A stretch of 64,000 bases of DNA from Pseudochelatococcus sp047501465 (GTDB taxonomy: Bacteria > Pseudomonadota > Alphaproteobacteria > Rhizobiales > Beijerinckiaceae). The notes under the pieces are model-generated. The model ran no database searches and was not told where the DNA came from. It saw nothing but the letters and a program-made list of their open reading frames with translations. The stretch covers positions 1,178,001 through 1,242,000 of the forward strand of contig NZ_JAZDRL010000001.1 of NCBI RefSeq assembly GCF_047501465.1, read 5' to 3'. Position numbers and translations under genes: made by a program. Numbering within the stretch: the first letter of the stretch is position 1; each line of letters starts with the position of its first letter. Shown one piece after another: positions 34,604 through 44,562 of the stretch.

Positions 34604-35617
34604 CTAGTTAGCTAATGCCATAATCGCTTCGTAAAGCGATTTCGGAATGCTGACACCGTTTGCATCCGATTGTGCGCGGGCTGCGAAGCGTCGTTGTGAG
34701 GGAAGGCGCGCGCCCTGTTCGACAATAGCTTCGAACATGGTTTCTGCTCTTGCGATATGTTTTGGTGCGTCTTCTCCCAGAAACACTTTGGGATCAAGCG
34801 CCAACAGCAATTCGCCATGCATAGGCGCAACGCCTGCTCCAGCATCATATGCCATGGATTCAGCACTCATCAGATCGCCAATCAGTGGCCCTGCCATCAG
34901 CTCGATCATGGCTGCAAGCGCGGACCCCTTGTGCCCTCCGAACGTAAGCATTGCTCCGGCAAGGGCGGCAGTGGGATCGGTTGTGGGGTTGCCCTCACTA
35001 TCGATGGCCCAGCCTTCATGAAGCTGTTTGCCGTCCCGCCGATGCAGCTCGATATCGCCGCGTGCAATGGCGCTGGTTGCGAAGTCAAACACGAATGGCG
35101 GTCCCTCAGGCCGTGGCCATGCGAAGGCGATAGGGTTAGTGCCAAACACGGGGCGTTTGCCGCCTGCGGGTGCTACCCAGCTGTGACTTGGCGTCATCGC
35201 CAGCGCAACAAGGCCCTCTGCGGCAATGGCTTCGACCTCCGGCCATAGCGCTGAGAAGTGATAGCAATTGTTGATGGCTAACGCTGCTATGCCCTGTCGG
35301 CGCGCCTTTTCAACGAGCTTCGGACGTCCCAGATTGAACGCCAATGGCGAGAACCCAAACCGTGCATCCACCCGCACGACGCCGGGAGCGTGATCAATAA
35401 CCTCTGGCATCGCCACAGGATCAACCTTGCCTGTCTTCAAAGTCTGCACCACGCCGGGAAGACGATAGAGACCATGCGAATGGCACTCATCGCGTTGACC
35501 AGCTATCAGCACATCCGTGATCGCTTGCGTATGGGCTGCAGAAAAGCCCTGCGAGCTCAGTGCCTTGCAACCTAGCGCGTGGGCCTCGGCAAGCGAAAGG
35601 GCAATGTGATCGCTCAT
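34604..35617 (-). CDS. Ldh_2/MDH2-family NAD(P)H oxidoreductase, DpkA-like
   Basis: 337 aa, the fold of malate/L-lactate dehydrogenases of the YlbC/DpkA superfamily, unrelated to classic LDH. The catalytic segment RDECHSHGLYRLPG resembles delta-1-piperideine-2-carboxylate / delta-1-pyrroline-2-carboxylate reductases, as do NNCYHFSALWPEVE and PVFGTNPIAFAWPR. Such enzymes reduce cyclic imines to pipecolate or proline, but 2-oxoacid reductases have the same fold. It lies 80 bp after panC in the same direction and could be cotranscribed with panBC. The substrate is open. Confidence 0.82.
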   Translation of the reverse strand: MSDHIALSLAEAHALGCKALSSQGFSAAHTQAITDVLIAGQRDECHSHGLYRLPGVVQTLKTGKVDPVAMPEVIDHAPGVVRVDARFGFSPLAFNLGRPKLVEKARRQGIAALAINNCYHFSALWPEVEAIAAEGLVALAMTPSHSWVAPAGGKRPVFGTNPIAFAWPRPEGPPFVFDFATSAIARGDIELHRRDGKQLHEGWAIDSEGNPTTDPTAALAGAMLTFGGHKGSALAAMIELMAGPLIGDLMSAESMAYDAGAGVAPMHGELLLALDPKVFLGEDAPKHIARAETMFEAIVEQGARLPSQRRFAARAQSDANGVSIPKSLYEAIMALAN

Positions 35618-35697
35618 ATTGAAACTCTCTTTCCATGAAGGTAGAGCGCTGCTCCATCCTTCCTGTATCGATTGTTCATCAACGCACTCATGCGTTA

Positions 35698-36552
35698 CTA
35701 AGTGGAAGGCTGGACGGGCATGTTGTCGATGAGGCGCACGTCATTCAGCCACACGGCCGCCAGTAGTCGAGAGAGTACATCAGCGCGCTCAAGTGGTCGC
35801 AAATCATTTTCGGCGCGCAGTTCGAGATACTCCACTGATGCAAAGCCCGCCTTGAGCAAGGCAGCGCGAGCACCAGGCAAAACAGCCGATGTCTCCTCGC
35901 CCGCAGTCAGCCGATTGGCAGACGCATAGAGGATTTGCGCAAGTGCATTTGCGGTTTTGCGCTGTTCGTCTGTCAGGCGTGCATTGCGCGATGAGAGCGC
36001 CAGTCCATCAGGCTCGCGCACGGTTGGGCAGGTGCGGATTTCGACCGGAATATCGAGATCGCGCACCAGTCGACGGATGACGTGCAATTGCTGGAAATCC
36101 TTTTCGCCGAACAGCGCAATATCCGCGCCAGTCTGCATCAGGAGTTTGGTGACGACGGTTGCAACGCCATCAAAATGCCCTGGCCGATGTGCGCCGCACA
36201 GGCCCTCGCTCACGCCTGTTACCGACACGGTTGTGGCGAAGCCTTCCGGATACATCGTGGTAGCGTCTGGCGCATAAAGCACGTCCACACCCAGGGGGCC
36301 AAGCTTGACGGCATCATCGTTTTCTGTGCGCGGGTAGTTGGCCAGATCGTCGGGATTGTTGAACTGTTTGGGGTTGACGAACAGCGTCACCACCAGCCGG
36401 TCGGCCAGCTTGCGCCCTGTGCGCACCAGTGATAGGTGGCCCGCATGCAAAGCGCCCATGGTGGGCACCACGGCAACAGTTTCGCCCGCACGTTTCCAGC
36501 GGGTGACAACAGAGCGCAGTGTCGATAACGACCGGACAATAGCAACGCTCAC
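35698..36552 (-). CDS. panC: Pantoate--beta-alanine ligase
   Basis: ATP-dependent condensation of pantoate and beta-alanine to pantothenate, cytosolic. 284 aa, normal length. The nucleotide-binding HxGH motif is in PTMGALHAGHLSLVR, and LALSSRNARL is the KMSKS-equivalent loop. The start is a GTG that overlaps the panB stop (GTGA), so the two are translationally coupled. Confidence 0.96.
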   Translation of the reverse strand: MSVAIVRSLSTLRSVVTRWKRAGETVAVVPTMGALHAGHLSLVRTGRKLADRLVVTLFVNPKQFNNPDDLANYPRTENDDAVKLGPLGVDVLYAPDATTMYPEGFATTVSVTGVSEGLCGAHRPGHFDGVATVVTKLLMQTGADIALFGEKDFQQLHVIRRLVRDLDIPVEIRTCPTVREPDGLALSSRNARLTDEQRKTANALAQILYASANRLTAGEETSAVLPGARAALLKAGFASVEYLELRAENDLRPLERADVLSRLLAAVWLNDVRLIDNMPVQPST

Positions 36553-37400
36553 GCCGAACCTCCCGCAAGCCGTGTGCGGTCAGTAACCTTGATACCGAAC
36601 AGGTGTTCATCAGCAGGAAAGCGACGGGCGCGAACATCGGCAGCGTAGGCTGCGATGGCGCTGTCGGCATCGTGATTTAGCTCGGCATAGCGCTTGACGA
36701 AGCGGGGTTTGAAATCTGCAAACAGACCAAGCATGTCATCAACCACAAGGATCTGCCCATCACAGCCGGGGGAAGCACCGATGCCAATAGTGGGGATGGC
36801 AAGCTCCTGCGTAATCTGATCCGCAAGCGGTGCGGTGATTTTCTCCAGCACAACAGCGAAAGCGCCTGCTCTCGCGACTGCCTTTGCATCTTCACGCACA
36901 CGGCCAGCGTCCTCGCCACGCCCTTGCACGACATAGCCGCCGAAAGCGTTCACTGCCTGCGGAGTGAGCCCGACATGCGCCATTACCGGAATGCCGCGTG
37001 CAGTCAGAAAACGGATGGTGTCAGCCATCGCCACGCCGCCTTCGAGCTTCACAGCTGCGCATTCGGTTTCGGCCATCACGCGGGCGGCGTTGCGAAATGC
37101 CTGCTCTGGCCCTTCTTCGTAAGAGCCGAAGGGCATATCGACAACCAGCAATGCGCGCTCAACGCCGCGGCGCACGGCCTTGGCGTGCATGATCATCATG
37201 TCCAGGGTGACGCCTAACGTTGAAGGCAAGCCATGCAGCACCATGCCGACGCTATCGCCCACCAGCACGACGTCACAATGCGCATCGACCATCCGCGCGA
37301 CGGGCGTGGTATAGGCCGTGAGGCACGCGATGGGCGTGCCGCCTTTGCGGGCCGAGATATCTGGCGGCGTCAGGCACTTGGAAAAGATTGTGGCGCTCAT
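36549..37400 (-). CDS. panB: 3-methyl-2-oxobutanoate hydroxymethyltransferase
   Basis: Makes ketopantoate from 2-oxoisovalerate and methylene-THF. 283 aa from the ATG at 37400, which has AGAGGG nine bases upstream; a TTG eight codons earlier is open but less likely. Metal and substrate residues are visible in VGDSVGMVLHG, and HVGLTPQAVNAFGG is a family signature. VVLEKITAP carries the catalytic Glu. First gene of panB-panC. No panE is in the window. Confidence 0.96.
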   Translation of the reverse strand: MSATIFSKCLTPPDISARKGGTPIACLTAYTTPVARMVDAHCDVVLVGDSVGMVLHGLPSTLGVTLDMMIMHAKAVRRGVERALLVVDMPFGSYEEGPEQAFRNAARVMAETECAAVKLEGGVAMADTIRFLTARGIPVMAHVGLTPQAVNAFGGYVVQGRGEDAGRVREDAKAVARAGAFAVVLEKITAPLADQITQELAIPTIGIGASPGCDGQILVVDDMLGLFADFKPRFVKRYAELNHDADSAIAAYAADVRARRFPADEHLFGIKVTDRTRLAGGSA

Positions 37401-37661
37401 CGGTTTTCGCCCTCTTGAGTGCAACCCTATGATTGCGTGCGAAACAGCCTTGAGGAGATAGCCCCTGGTGGCAGTTGACGCAAGAGGATAGCGGCGAGTG
37501 CAGTGTGCGATTTACCGGACTGGAATAACAGCCGTGGTTTGAAACTTGATTTTGGCGCGGTCAGTTTCCCCGATGCCGCAGCTGTATACACAGTTACCAA
37601 CCGTCACCGAGATCGTGTGCCTTAATTAAAGGGACTCATCAGATTAAACCAAGCGCTGCAC

Positions 37662-38636
37662 TCAGGCAGGGCTATCGCTGGGATCGCGCTTTGTATAACG
37701 CCTGATCAAGCGGCGTGCAGCGCGCCATACGGGTGATGGCACATGGCGATAGGTGAGGTGCGCCAGCAGCAATAGTTTACGGTGCTTCGCCCAGAATGAG
37801 GCCAGCGGCATCGAAAACGGATTAACCGCTTCAAGGTATGCCCGCTCCGAAATACTGCGCAGAGTGGCAAGCGGTAATACCGCATCACTGCCCGTTTGCT
37901 TCGCATCTCGTATGGCTGCCAAAAGCGGGGTGACGGCTTCCATCGCGGTGGCGAAGAAGCCCTCCTTTTCACATACAAATGCGAATAACCGTTCAGCTGC
38001 GTGGGCGGCGGTGCCATCCAGTTGGGATTCTTCTGGCTCGAACAGACTTTTGAGCGCCGGGTCCATGAACGGTGCCACAGCTTTGCGGCGGAACCAGAAC
38101 ATCGTTCCCGCTGCAAAACGCTCATCGTCAAGCGCTGCAATCGATGTGTTAATGCCCAGCGCTGCCAGCATTTTCTTCATCTGCGGGCCATTGAGCGCCA
38201 CCCGCCCCAGCAATGGCAATAAATGCCCCTGTGGTGCGATGATACCGATGCGAGAATCTTCCGACATCAATTGATAAGCGCTCAGCCCTTCATCATTATG
38301 GGCCAGCAGCGAGGCGGTGAGGAACTGCCGCCATTGCGGGCCGTCGTCGCGGTGGGGCGAGCGCTTGGTGTGCAGCTTCAGGCCAATCTCAAACGGCGGT
38401 AGATCAGCGCGCAACGCTTGCAGGAAAGGCAGCACATCGCGGCCACGGTTTTCGACCACGATCTCCTTGCAAAAGGCGAGGCACGGCGTTTGGGGGCGCG
38501 CCAGTGGCGCGCTGCCGTAGTGGGTCAATACCAGGCCAAAGGGTTTGTCGCACAGCTCTGCAATTTCGCGTGCCATATCCTCCCAGATTTCGGGATAGTG
38601 GACGTGCACAAAAATCATCGGCATCGATGTGGACAT
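37662..38636 (-). CDS. RgpF-like rhamnan-synthesis protein
   Basis: 324 aa matching the RgpF family (rhamnan synthesis protein F), usually found in polysaccharide loci. Landmarks: VHVHYPEIWEDMAREI near the N-terminus, ENRGRDVLPFLQAL, LKLHTKRSPHRDDG and AGTMFWFRRKAVAPF. Family members are putative glycosyltransferases of uncertain donor. It lies 77 bp after rmlB in the same direction, completing rmlC-rmlB-rgpF. Its C-terminus is basic, perhaps for membrane association. Confidence 0.85.
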   Translation of the reverse strand: MSTSMPMIFVHVHYPEIWEDMAREIAELCDKPFGLVLTHYGSAPLARPQTPCLAFCKEIVVENRGRDVLPFLQALRADLPPFEIGLKLHTKRSPHRDDGPQWRQFLTASLLAHNDEGLSAYQLMSEDSRIGIIAPQGHLLPLLGRVALNGPQMKKMLAALGINTSIAALDDERFAAGTMFWFRRKAVAPFMDPALKSLFEPEESQLDGTAAHAAERLFAFVCEKEGFFATAMEAVTPLLAAIRDAKQTGSDAVLPLATLRSISERAYLEAVNPFSMPLASFWAKHRKLLLLAHLTYRHVPSPVWRAARRLIRRYTKRDPSDSPA

Positions 38637-38713
38637 TATCGTGCCCCCATGGTTGCGGATGGCCCGACAATTAGCCGCTGCTGCATGTCACCCTTGGCGT
38701 GGTGTTTCATCAT

Positions 38714-39790
38714 TCAACCCTGTGAAGCCACAGCTTTCTTGGCAACGCCAAGACGCTCGCCCGCATAGCGATCCCGGATAGGGCGCCACCAGCTTTCATT
38801 GGCGAGATACCAGCGGACTGTCTTTTCAAGGCCCGTTTCAAAATTTTCCTGTGCCTTCCAGCCAAGCTCAGTTTCGATGCGTGTGGCGTCGATTGCGTAA
38901 CGCAGATCATGGCCGGGGCGATCTGTCACGAAGTCGATCAAGCTGCGGCGCGCTTCTCCGTTGGCGAGTGGCATGAGCCGGTCGAGTGTATCGCAGATGG
39001 TCTCGACCACAGCCAGGTTCGAGCGCTCATTGCGTCCACCGATGTTGTAGGAACGACCGGGCACGCCCTTCGTTACCACGAGCTCCAGCGCACGGGCGTG
39101 ATCATCAACGAACAGCCAGTCCCGCACGTTCTCGCCCTTGCCGTAGACGGGCAGGCGCTTGCCATCCATGCCATTCAGAATAACCAGCGGAATGAGCTTT
39201 TCCGGGAAGTGGTATGGCCCATAATTGTTGGAGCAGTTCGACAGCACCACTGGCAAGCCATAGGTGTGGAACCAGGCGAGCGCCAGATGATCAGACGATG
39301 CCTTGGAGGCCGAATAGGGCGACGATGGTGCATAGGGCGTTTCCTCGGTGAAGAGGGAATCGTCCAGCGGCAGATCGCCGTATACTTCGTCGGTGGAGAT
39401 GTGATGGAAGCGGAATGTCTCACGCCGTCCCGCAGGCAGCGTACTCCAATAACTGCGCGCAGCCTCCAGCAGGGTGTAGGTGCCGACGATGTTGGTCGAT
39501 ACAAAGTCGCCAGGCCCATCGATGGAACGGTCAACATGGCTCTCTGCCGCCAGATGCATGATGGCATCGACTTGTGCAGATTCCAGCAGGTCACGCACGA
39601 GATCGCGGTCGAGGATATCGCCATGGATAAAGCTATAGCGCGGCGATTGCTGGATCGGCTCAAGCGATGACAGCGATGCGGCGTAAGTCAGCTTATCCAG
39701 ATTGATAACGCTATGGTTGGTGTTTTCAATCAGGTGGCGACAAACAGCCGAGCCAATAAACCCTGCACCGCCAGTTACGAGTATCTTCAT
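38714..39790 (-). CDS. rfbB: dTDP-glucose 4,6-dehydratase
   Basis: Converts dTDP-glucose to dTDP-4-keto-6-deoxyglucose. 358 aa from MKILVTGGAGFIGSAV, the NAD-binding GxxGxxG start. The catalytic YxxxK is in SPYSASKASSDHL and the acid/base pair in STDEVYGDL. AAGG precedes the ATG. The product feeds both rhamnose and 3-amino-3,6-dideoxyhexose routes; rmlC and fdtA in the same locus point to each. Confidence 0.95.
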   Translation of the reverse strand: MKILVTGGAGFIGSAVCRHLIENTNHSVINLDKLTYAASLSSLEPIQQSPRYSFIHGDILDRDLVRDLLESAQVDAIMHLAAESHVDRSIDGPGDFVSTNIVGTYTLLEAARSYWSTLPAGRRETFRFHHISTDEVYGDLPLDDSLFTEETPYAPSSPYSASKASSDHLALAWFHTYGLPVVLSNCSNNYGPYHFPEKLIPLVILNGMDGKRLPVYGKGENVRDWLFVDDHARALELVVTKGVPGRSYNIGGRNERSNLAVVETICDTLDRLMPLANGEARRSLIDFVTDRPGHDLRYAIDATRIETELGWKAQENFETGLEKTVRWYLANESWWRPIRDRYAGERLGVAKKAVASQG

Positions 39791-39837
39791 GGAAGACCTT
39801 TCAAAGGGCAAAAACGAGCTGCGCTCGCCAAATTCAT

Positions 39838-40401
39838 TCAAGATTCAAGAAATGGCGAAACAAACGCCTCAAAACCGGGGGCCGCTGCATCTTTTGCCGA
39901 CAAAATCGGTTTATTGCCAGCCAGAGGCCAGTTGATCGCCAGCAGTGGATCATCAAACCGAATGGCACGGTCATGTGCTGCGGAATAAGGAGCTGATACC
40001 TTGTAAATAACCTCGGTATCAGGTTCCAGCGTCACAAAGCCGTGTGCGAAGCCGACGGGCACCAGAATCTGGTTGAACGCCTGCGCAGAGAGTTCGAGCG
40101 ATACCCATTGGCCATAAGTTGGGGAGCCAGCCCGAATATCGACGGCAACATCAAAAATACGCCCGCGCAACACGCGCACGAGTTTGTCCTGAGCGAAGGG
40201 CGGCTCTTGATAATGAAGACCGCGTAACGTGTAGGGATCACGTGAGAGCGACTGATTGTCCTGCACCCAAGTGGTATCGATGCCGCTCTCCAGGAGCGCG
40301 CTCTGACTGAAAACTTCGGAGAAGAATCCGCGCTCATCCTTAAAGACAGTTGGTATTATTTCCTGAACATCCGGGATGCTCAGTTTGCGGACGATTGGCA
40401 T
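39838..40401 (-). CDS. rfbC: dTDP-4-dehydrorhamnose 3,5-epimerase
   Basis: 187 aa cupin-fold epimerase. Family landmarks are FKDERGFFSEVFS, QDNQSLSRDPYTLRGLHYQ (catalytic His in RGLHYQ), RGRIFDVAVDIR and VGFAHGFVTLEPDTEVIYK. GGAG upstream of the ATG at 40401 fixes the start. It should make the substrate of RmlD, which is not in this window. Confidence 0.95.
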   Translation of the reverse strand: MPIVRKLSIPDVQEIIPTVFKDERGFFSEVFSQSALLESGIDTTWVQDNQSLSRDPYTLRGLHYQEPPFAQDKLVRVLRGRIFDVAVDIRAGSPTYGQWVSLELSAQAFNQILVPVGFAHGFVTLEPDTEVIYKVSAPYSAAHDRAIRFDDPLLAINWPLAGNKPILSAKDAAAPGFEAFVSPFLES

Positions 40402-40610
40402 TCCATCTCCTCGGAGCGTTTTAACATGACGGGGTTTTGCGATATTCTTTTGTATTTCGCAACTGCTATCCACGGCAAATGTGTCATAGAAATGAGTGCT
40501 ACCGGATGTTATGGATAGACAGTCAAAAATGAAATGCCTCAGAGTGCTTATTGCTTTTGATGAAGAGGTATCTGTCAATATTTCTATTATTCCGGATGAG
40601 CCTGATTGCA

Positions 40611-41126
40611 ATGATCATAATCGAAACAAACCGTCTCGTTCTGCGACCGCATTCTATCGCTGACTTTGCAAGCTATGCTCAGCTGTGGGCAACGATGGCG
40701 CCAGAGCCTCCTGGTACGCCGCTGCGAAGCCGGGAAGAAACCTGGGCACGTCTCTTGCGGTTTGTCGGGCATTGGTCTGTGTTTGGCTTTGGACCGTTCA
40801 TGGTTGTTGATAGGGCAACAAATTCCGTCATTGGCGAGGTGGGATTTGCCCATTTTCATCGTGGTAATGGTGCAAGCTTTGATGGCTTTCCCGAGGCGAT
40901 GTGGATGATCGACCGTCCTTTTCACGGAAAAGGTTTTGCAGCGGAAGCGGTTCAGGCTGCTATAAAATGGTTTGATAGTGAACAGTTTGCAAAACGAACA
41001 GTGTGCATGATTCGCCCGGAAAATATCCCTTCACTCAAAATCGCTGAGCTTTTTGACTTTCATCCGTTTACCCGCTCTACTTATCGTGGCGATCCAATCC
41101 TCTTGCTTGAAAGGCTAAGGGAATAA
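40611..41126 (+). CDS. GNAT-family N-acetyltransferase (RimJ/RimL-like)
   Basis: 171 aa from the ATG at 40611 (IIIETNRLVLRPHSIADF is the usual family opening; an ATG at 40596 is an alternative). The acetyl-CoA site appears as DRPFHGKGFAAEAVQAAI. These enzymes acetylate protein N-termini or small molecules. It is divergent from rmlC and lies inside the glycan locus. It is not the left-handed beta-helix type that acetylates dTDP-Fuc3N, so a link with the sugar pathway is unproven. Confidence 0.85.
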   Translation: MIIIETNRLVLRPHSIADFASYAQLWATMAPEPPGTPLRSREETWARLLRFVGHWSVFGFGPFMVVDRATNSVIGEVGFAHFHRGNGASFDGFPEAMWMIDRPFHGKGFAAEAVQAAIKWFDSEQFAKRTVCMIRPENIPSLKIAELFDFHPFTRSTYRGDPILLLERLRE

Positions 41127-41498
41127 AATCAGGGGCAGCCAACACCTGAAGCCTTGTCATATAATGTTAAGGCGTTTTTATGCATGTATTATGATAAGCT
41201 GTGGCGCTGAATATCAAATATTTACATATATCTGATCTTGTTTATTTCAACTATCTCTATGGTATTGAAGTTGTAATTGATGGGCGATGTAAAACGTATT
41301 CAATATAATTGTTTTTATATATAGACTACATTGATGATCGGTGTATCTATATTCATGCAATGTCTACTTTAAAGCCGTGGGCTTAACTGCTTAATGATCC
41401 TGTCTGAAAGCTGGAGTATGACGATTGTGTCCTTGCGCTGTTGTACGTGAAAGGATATGAACGCAAAAGTTCGCTGGGGAAATACGATTGAGGTTTCA
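41127..41498. other. AT-rich intergenic stretch before rmlA
   Basis: AT-rich region holding the promoter of the rightward glycan operon. I see no gene, RNA or JUMPstart-like element. Confidence 0.45.
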
Positions 41499-42401
41499 AT
41501 GAAGGGCATCATTCTGGCTGGTGGGAGTGGCACGCGTCTACACCCAATTACGTTAACGGCGTCCAAACAGTTGTTGCCTGTCTACGACAAGCCGATGATC
41601 TATTATCCGCTTACCACACTGATGCTGGCGGGTATCAAGGATATCCTGATTATCTCCACGCCACATGATCTGCCCCGTTTCCAGTCGCTTCTGGGTACAG
41701 GTGAGCAGTGGGGAGTGAGCTTCACCTATGCCGAACAACCAAGCCCTGATGGTTTGGCGCAGGCTTATCTGATTGGTGAAGAGTTTATTGCCGGTGAGCC
41801 CTCTGCGCTTATTCTGGGCGATAACCTGTTTTATGGCCACGGCCTGCCAGAGCTGCTGATTGATTCTGCGCGCGATCTTACCGGAGCAGCCGTTTTCGCC
41901 TATCACGTCAACGATCCCGAGCGCTATGGCGTGGTGAAGTTCGATGATGAAGGGCGGGCTATTTCAATTGAGGAAAAGCCACTCAAACCACAATCCAACT
42001 GGGCGGTCACGGGGCTTTATTTCTACGATGGTCGTGCCTCTTCGCTGGCGCGCACACTGAAGCCATCGCCTCGGGGCGAACTTGAGATTACGGATCTTAA
42101 CCGGATTTATCTTGAAGAGGGCACCCTGAACGTTGCCTGCATGGGACGTGGCTTTGCATGGCTTGATACCGGCACGCCGGATTCGTTGCTGGAGGCTGCG
42201 GGGTTTGTACGCACGCTGGAAACGCGGCAGGGGTTCAAGATTGCCTGCCCTGAAGAAGTAGCCTTCAAGATGGGTCTTATTGATGCGCCGCAATTGGCTG
42301 CATTGGGGCGGGCGCTTGGTAAAAGCCAATATGGTATCTACCTGCAGAAGCTTGCGGATCAGGAAGGTGTGCGGCCAGGTCTGAAAGCTGTGGCCGGGTG
42401 A
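41499..42401 (+). CDS. rfbA: Glucose-1-phosphate thymidylyltransferase
   Basis: Makes dTDP-glucose from dTTP and glucose-1-phosphate. 300 aa. The nucleotide-binding start MKGIILAGGSGTRLHP is intact, with Lys in QLLPVYDKPMIYYP and GDNLFYGHGL further on. ATG at 41499 is preferred over the in-frame one 14 codons earlier by homology. Its stop overlaps the start of the following glycosyltransferase gene. Confidence 0.95.
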   Translation: MKGIILAGGSGTRLHPITLTASKQLLPVYDKPMIYYPLTTLMLAGIKDILIISTPHDLPRFQSLLGTGEQWGVSFTYAEQPSPDGLAQAYLIGEEFIAGEPSALILGDNLFYGHGLPELLIDSARDLTGAAVFAYHVNDPERYGVVKFDDEGRAISIEEKPLKPQSNWAVTGLYFYDGRASSLARTLKPSPRGELEITDLNRIYLEEGTLNVACMGRGFAWLDTGTPDSLLEAAGFVRTLETRQGFKIACPEEVAFKMGLIDAPQLAALGRALGKSQYGIYLQKLADQEGVRPGLKAVAG

Positions 42402-44485
42402 GGGAACCAAATATGCCGTCCGCTCAAGAGGGGTCGCGAGCGCACACAATGCCTGACTCATCAGCTTCGGAAAAGATAACCCGTCCATCAGGGCGTTCAA
42501 GATTTGCCATGCGTGTGCGGGCGTTTCAACGTTATGCGTGGACGCTTATCACCATGCCCAATCTTATGGAGCGCTGCCTGCGGGTCGCCAAGCGTGAGCT
42601 AGGCGCAAACGGCGTGCGGGGATTGCTGGGTTATACTCGGCGGTTGCTCGTATCGGGCGCTACGCCTTATGAGGCAGATGAGTTTTATCGCGCATGGATT
42701 GAAGAGTGTGAGGCGCTTACCGATATCGATCGGGCTGCTATCGGGCGGCATATTGCTGCCATGGCTTATAAGCCTCTGATTTCGGTTGTTGTCCCAGTCT
42801 ATAATACGGCGGAAGAGCCCTTGCGGGCGATGGTTGCCTCGGTGCAGGCGCAGCTTTATCCGCATTGGGAGCTATGTCTGGCGGATGATGCCTCGCCTTC
42901 TCCCCATGTTGTTCGTGTGCTGGCGGAGCTTGCCGCCGCCGATCCGCGCATTCGCTGGATGCGACGTGAGAAAAACGGCCACATCTGCGCGGCAAGTAAC
43001 TCGGCACTAGAGCTTGCTACCGGTGAGTTCGTGGCGTTGGTCGATCATGATGATCTGCTGCCCGAGCATGCGCTTTATGAAATCGTGGCTGAGCTGAATG
43101 CGCATCCTGATACCGATCTTGTCTACTCGGATGAGGACAAGCTCGATGAAGATGGTTTGCGCTACGGCCCGTATTTCAAGCCCGATTTCAGCCCGGACCT
43201 GCTGCTTGGCCAGAACATGATCAGCCATTTCGGCGTTTATCGCACAAGCGTTTTGCGCGCTATTGGCGGTTTTCGCGAGGGATATGAGGGCAGTCAGGAT
43301 TATGATCTGGCGCTACGCGTTGTACAGTATAGCGGTGCCACGCGGGTGCGTCATATCCCGGCGATTCTTTACCATTGGCGGCAAGAGCGGAAAGGCGGTT
43401 CATTCTCGCAATCGCAGCTCGACAAGTGTGTTGCTGTCGCCCGCCGATCGATTCAGGATTATCTTGATGCAACAACCTCACATGCGAACACTTCGCTGCA
43501 TGGCGTTGCGCGTGGCGCAGTTGTTGCCAATCCGCTTATTTCGACGTGGAGCCGGGTGAAGTGGGATCTTCCTGCGCCGCCTCCTCTGGTGAGCGTGATT
43601 ATCCCGGTTACGGGACGCTTTGAGCTTGCGCGGGCAAGTGTCCAGCAGTTGTTGAACAAAGCCAATTACCCCAATTTGGAAATCCTGCTTGTTGATCAGG
43701 GTGGTGAGCAGGTCGTGCCGTCGGATGATTCGCGCGTGCGTGCGGTGACATTGCCTTCGGATCTGACTGCCCCAGCATTGATGAATGCGGCAGCCCGGCT
43801 GGCGCAGGGTGAAGTGCTGTTATGGTTGGCGCCCGAAGTTGAAGGTATAGGTGCAGACTGGCTTACGGAAATGGTAAGTCAGGTCATGCGGCCGGATGTT
43901 GGCGTTGTTGGTGCAAAGCTGCTCTTTAAAGATGGGCATGTGCAGCATGCAGGCATGCGCCTTGGGGCGGTGGTTGATGCAAAGGATGCAGCTTTTGGCC
44001 TCGGGATTGCGCAACCATTAGGCTATCGTCATCGGCGCACTGATGTTGGTTATTTCGGCCAGCTCGCCCTGGCGCGGGATGTCAGCGCTGTGACGGATGC
44101 ATGTCTGGCTGTACGGCGAGAAGTGTGGAATGCCGTTGACGGCATGGACGAATGCCATCTAAAGGGCGCGTTCCTTGATGTTGATTTCTGCCTGCGGGTG
44201 CAGGAGGCACATTATCGGGTTCTGTGGACGCCGTTTGCCGAACTCTTTTATAGGGGTTCCCCTGTACATGGTTCCGCTTTATTCTCAGTAAGCAATAGTG
44301 ATATTTTTGCTGATGGTCAGTACATGCGCCAGCGCTGGGGCAGATACTTGGCGGCTGATCGATTCTACAACGTAAATTTTGATGCGTGTGGCGCGGATTT
44401 CATGCTGGCAAAATTTCGACGCCGCGCGTATCCGTGGTTGCCGTGGGCCGAGGGCGGCAAGGTGGAGAAAAGCGTTTCTCTTTGA
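42398..44485 (+). CDS. Two-domain GT2 glycosyltransferase
   Basis: 695 aa. The N-terminal 100 residues are a basic helical region. Domain one (about 128-330) is a full GT-A catalytic domain: SVVVPVYNTAEEPL, DDASPSPHV and a DxD-like DHDDLLPEHAL. Domain two (about 390-660) starts with LVSVIIPVTGRFEL and keeps the fold, with a degenerate DxD region (LWLAPEVEG), so it may be a weak or different transferase. No membrane helix. It starts at a GTG overlapping rmlA. Probably extends a surface polysaccharide; donor unknown. Confidence 0.88.
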   Translation: MREPNMPSAQEGSRAHTMPDSSASEKITRPSGRSRFAMRVRAFQRYAWTLITMPNLMERCLRVAKRELGANGVRGLLGYTRRLLVSGATPYEADEFYRAWIEECEALTDIDRAAIGRHIAAMAYKPLISVVVPVYNTAEEPLRAMVASVQAQLYPHWELCLADDASPSPHVVRVLAELAAADPRIRWMRREKNGHICAASNSALELATGEFVALVDHDDLLPEHALYEIVAELNAHPDTDLVYSDEDKLDEDGLRYGPYFKPDFSPDLLLGQNMISHFGVYRTSVLRAIGGFREGYEGSQDYDLALRVVQYSGATRVRHIPAILYHWRQERKGGSFSQSQLDKCVAVARRSIQDYLDATTSHANTSLHGVARGAVVANPLISTWSRVKWDLPAPPPLVSVIIPVTGRFELARASVQQLLNKANYPNLEILLVDQGGEQVVPSDDSRVRAVTLPSDLTAPALMNAAARLAQGEVLLWLAPEVEGIGADWLTEMVSQVMRPDVGVVGAKLLFKDGHVQHAGMRLGAVVDAKDAAFGLGIAQPLGYRHRRTDVGYFGQLALARDVSAVTDACLAVRREVWNAVDGMDECHLKGAFLDVDFCLRVQEAHYRVLWTPFAELFYRGSPVHGSALFSVSNSDIFADGQYMRQRWGRYLAADRFYNVNFDACGADFMLAKFRRRAYPWLPWAEGGKVEKSVSL

Positions 44486-44562
44486 AGGTTGCCAATTTTT
44501 GATGCGATCTGTCCTGAATTTGGGTCATTTTCGCTTTAAGACTGTAGAACGGAATTTTTGCC

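Noticed and set aside
38909..39670. 253-codon plus-strand ORF within rmlB
   Set aside because: Antisense to conserved rmlB; no recognisable domain.
40611..41126. GNAT gene as the dTDP-Fuc3N acetyltransferase
   Set aside because: Known FdtC/QdtC enzymes are left-handed beta-helix proteins with hexapeptide repeats; this is a RimJ/RimL-type GNAT.
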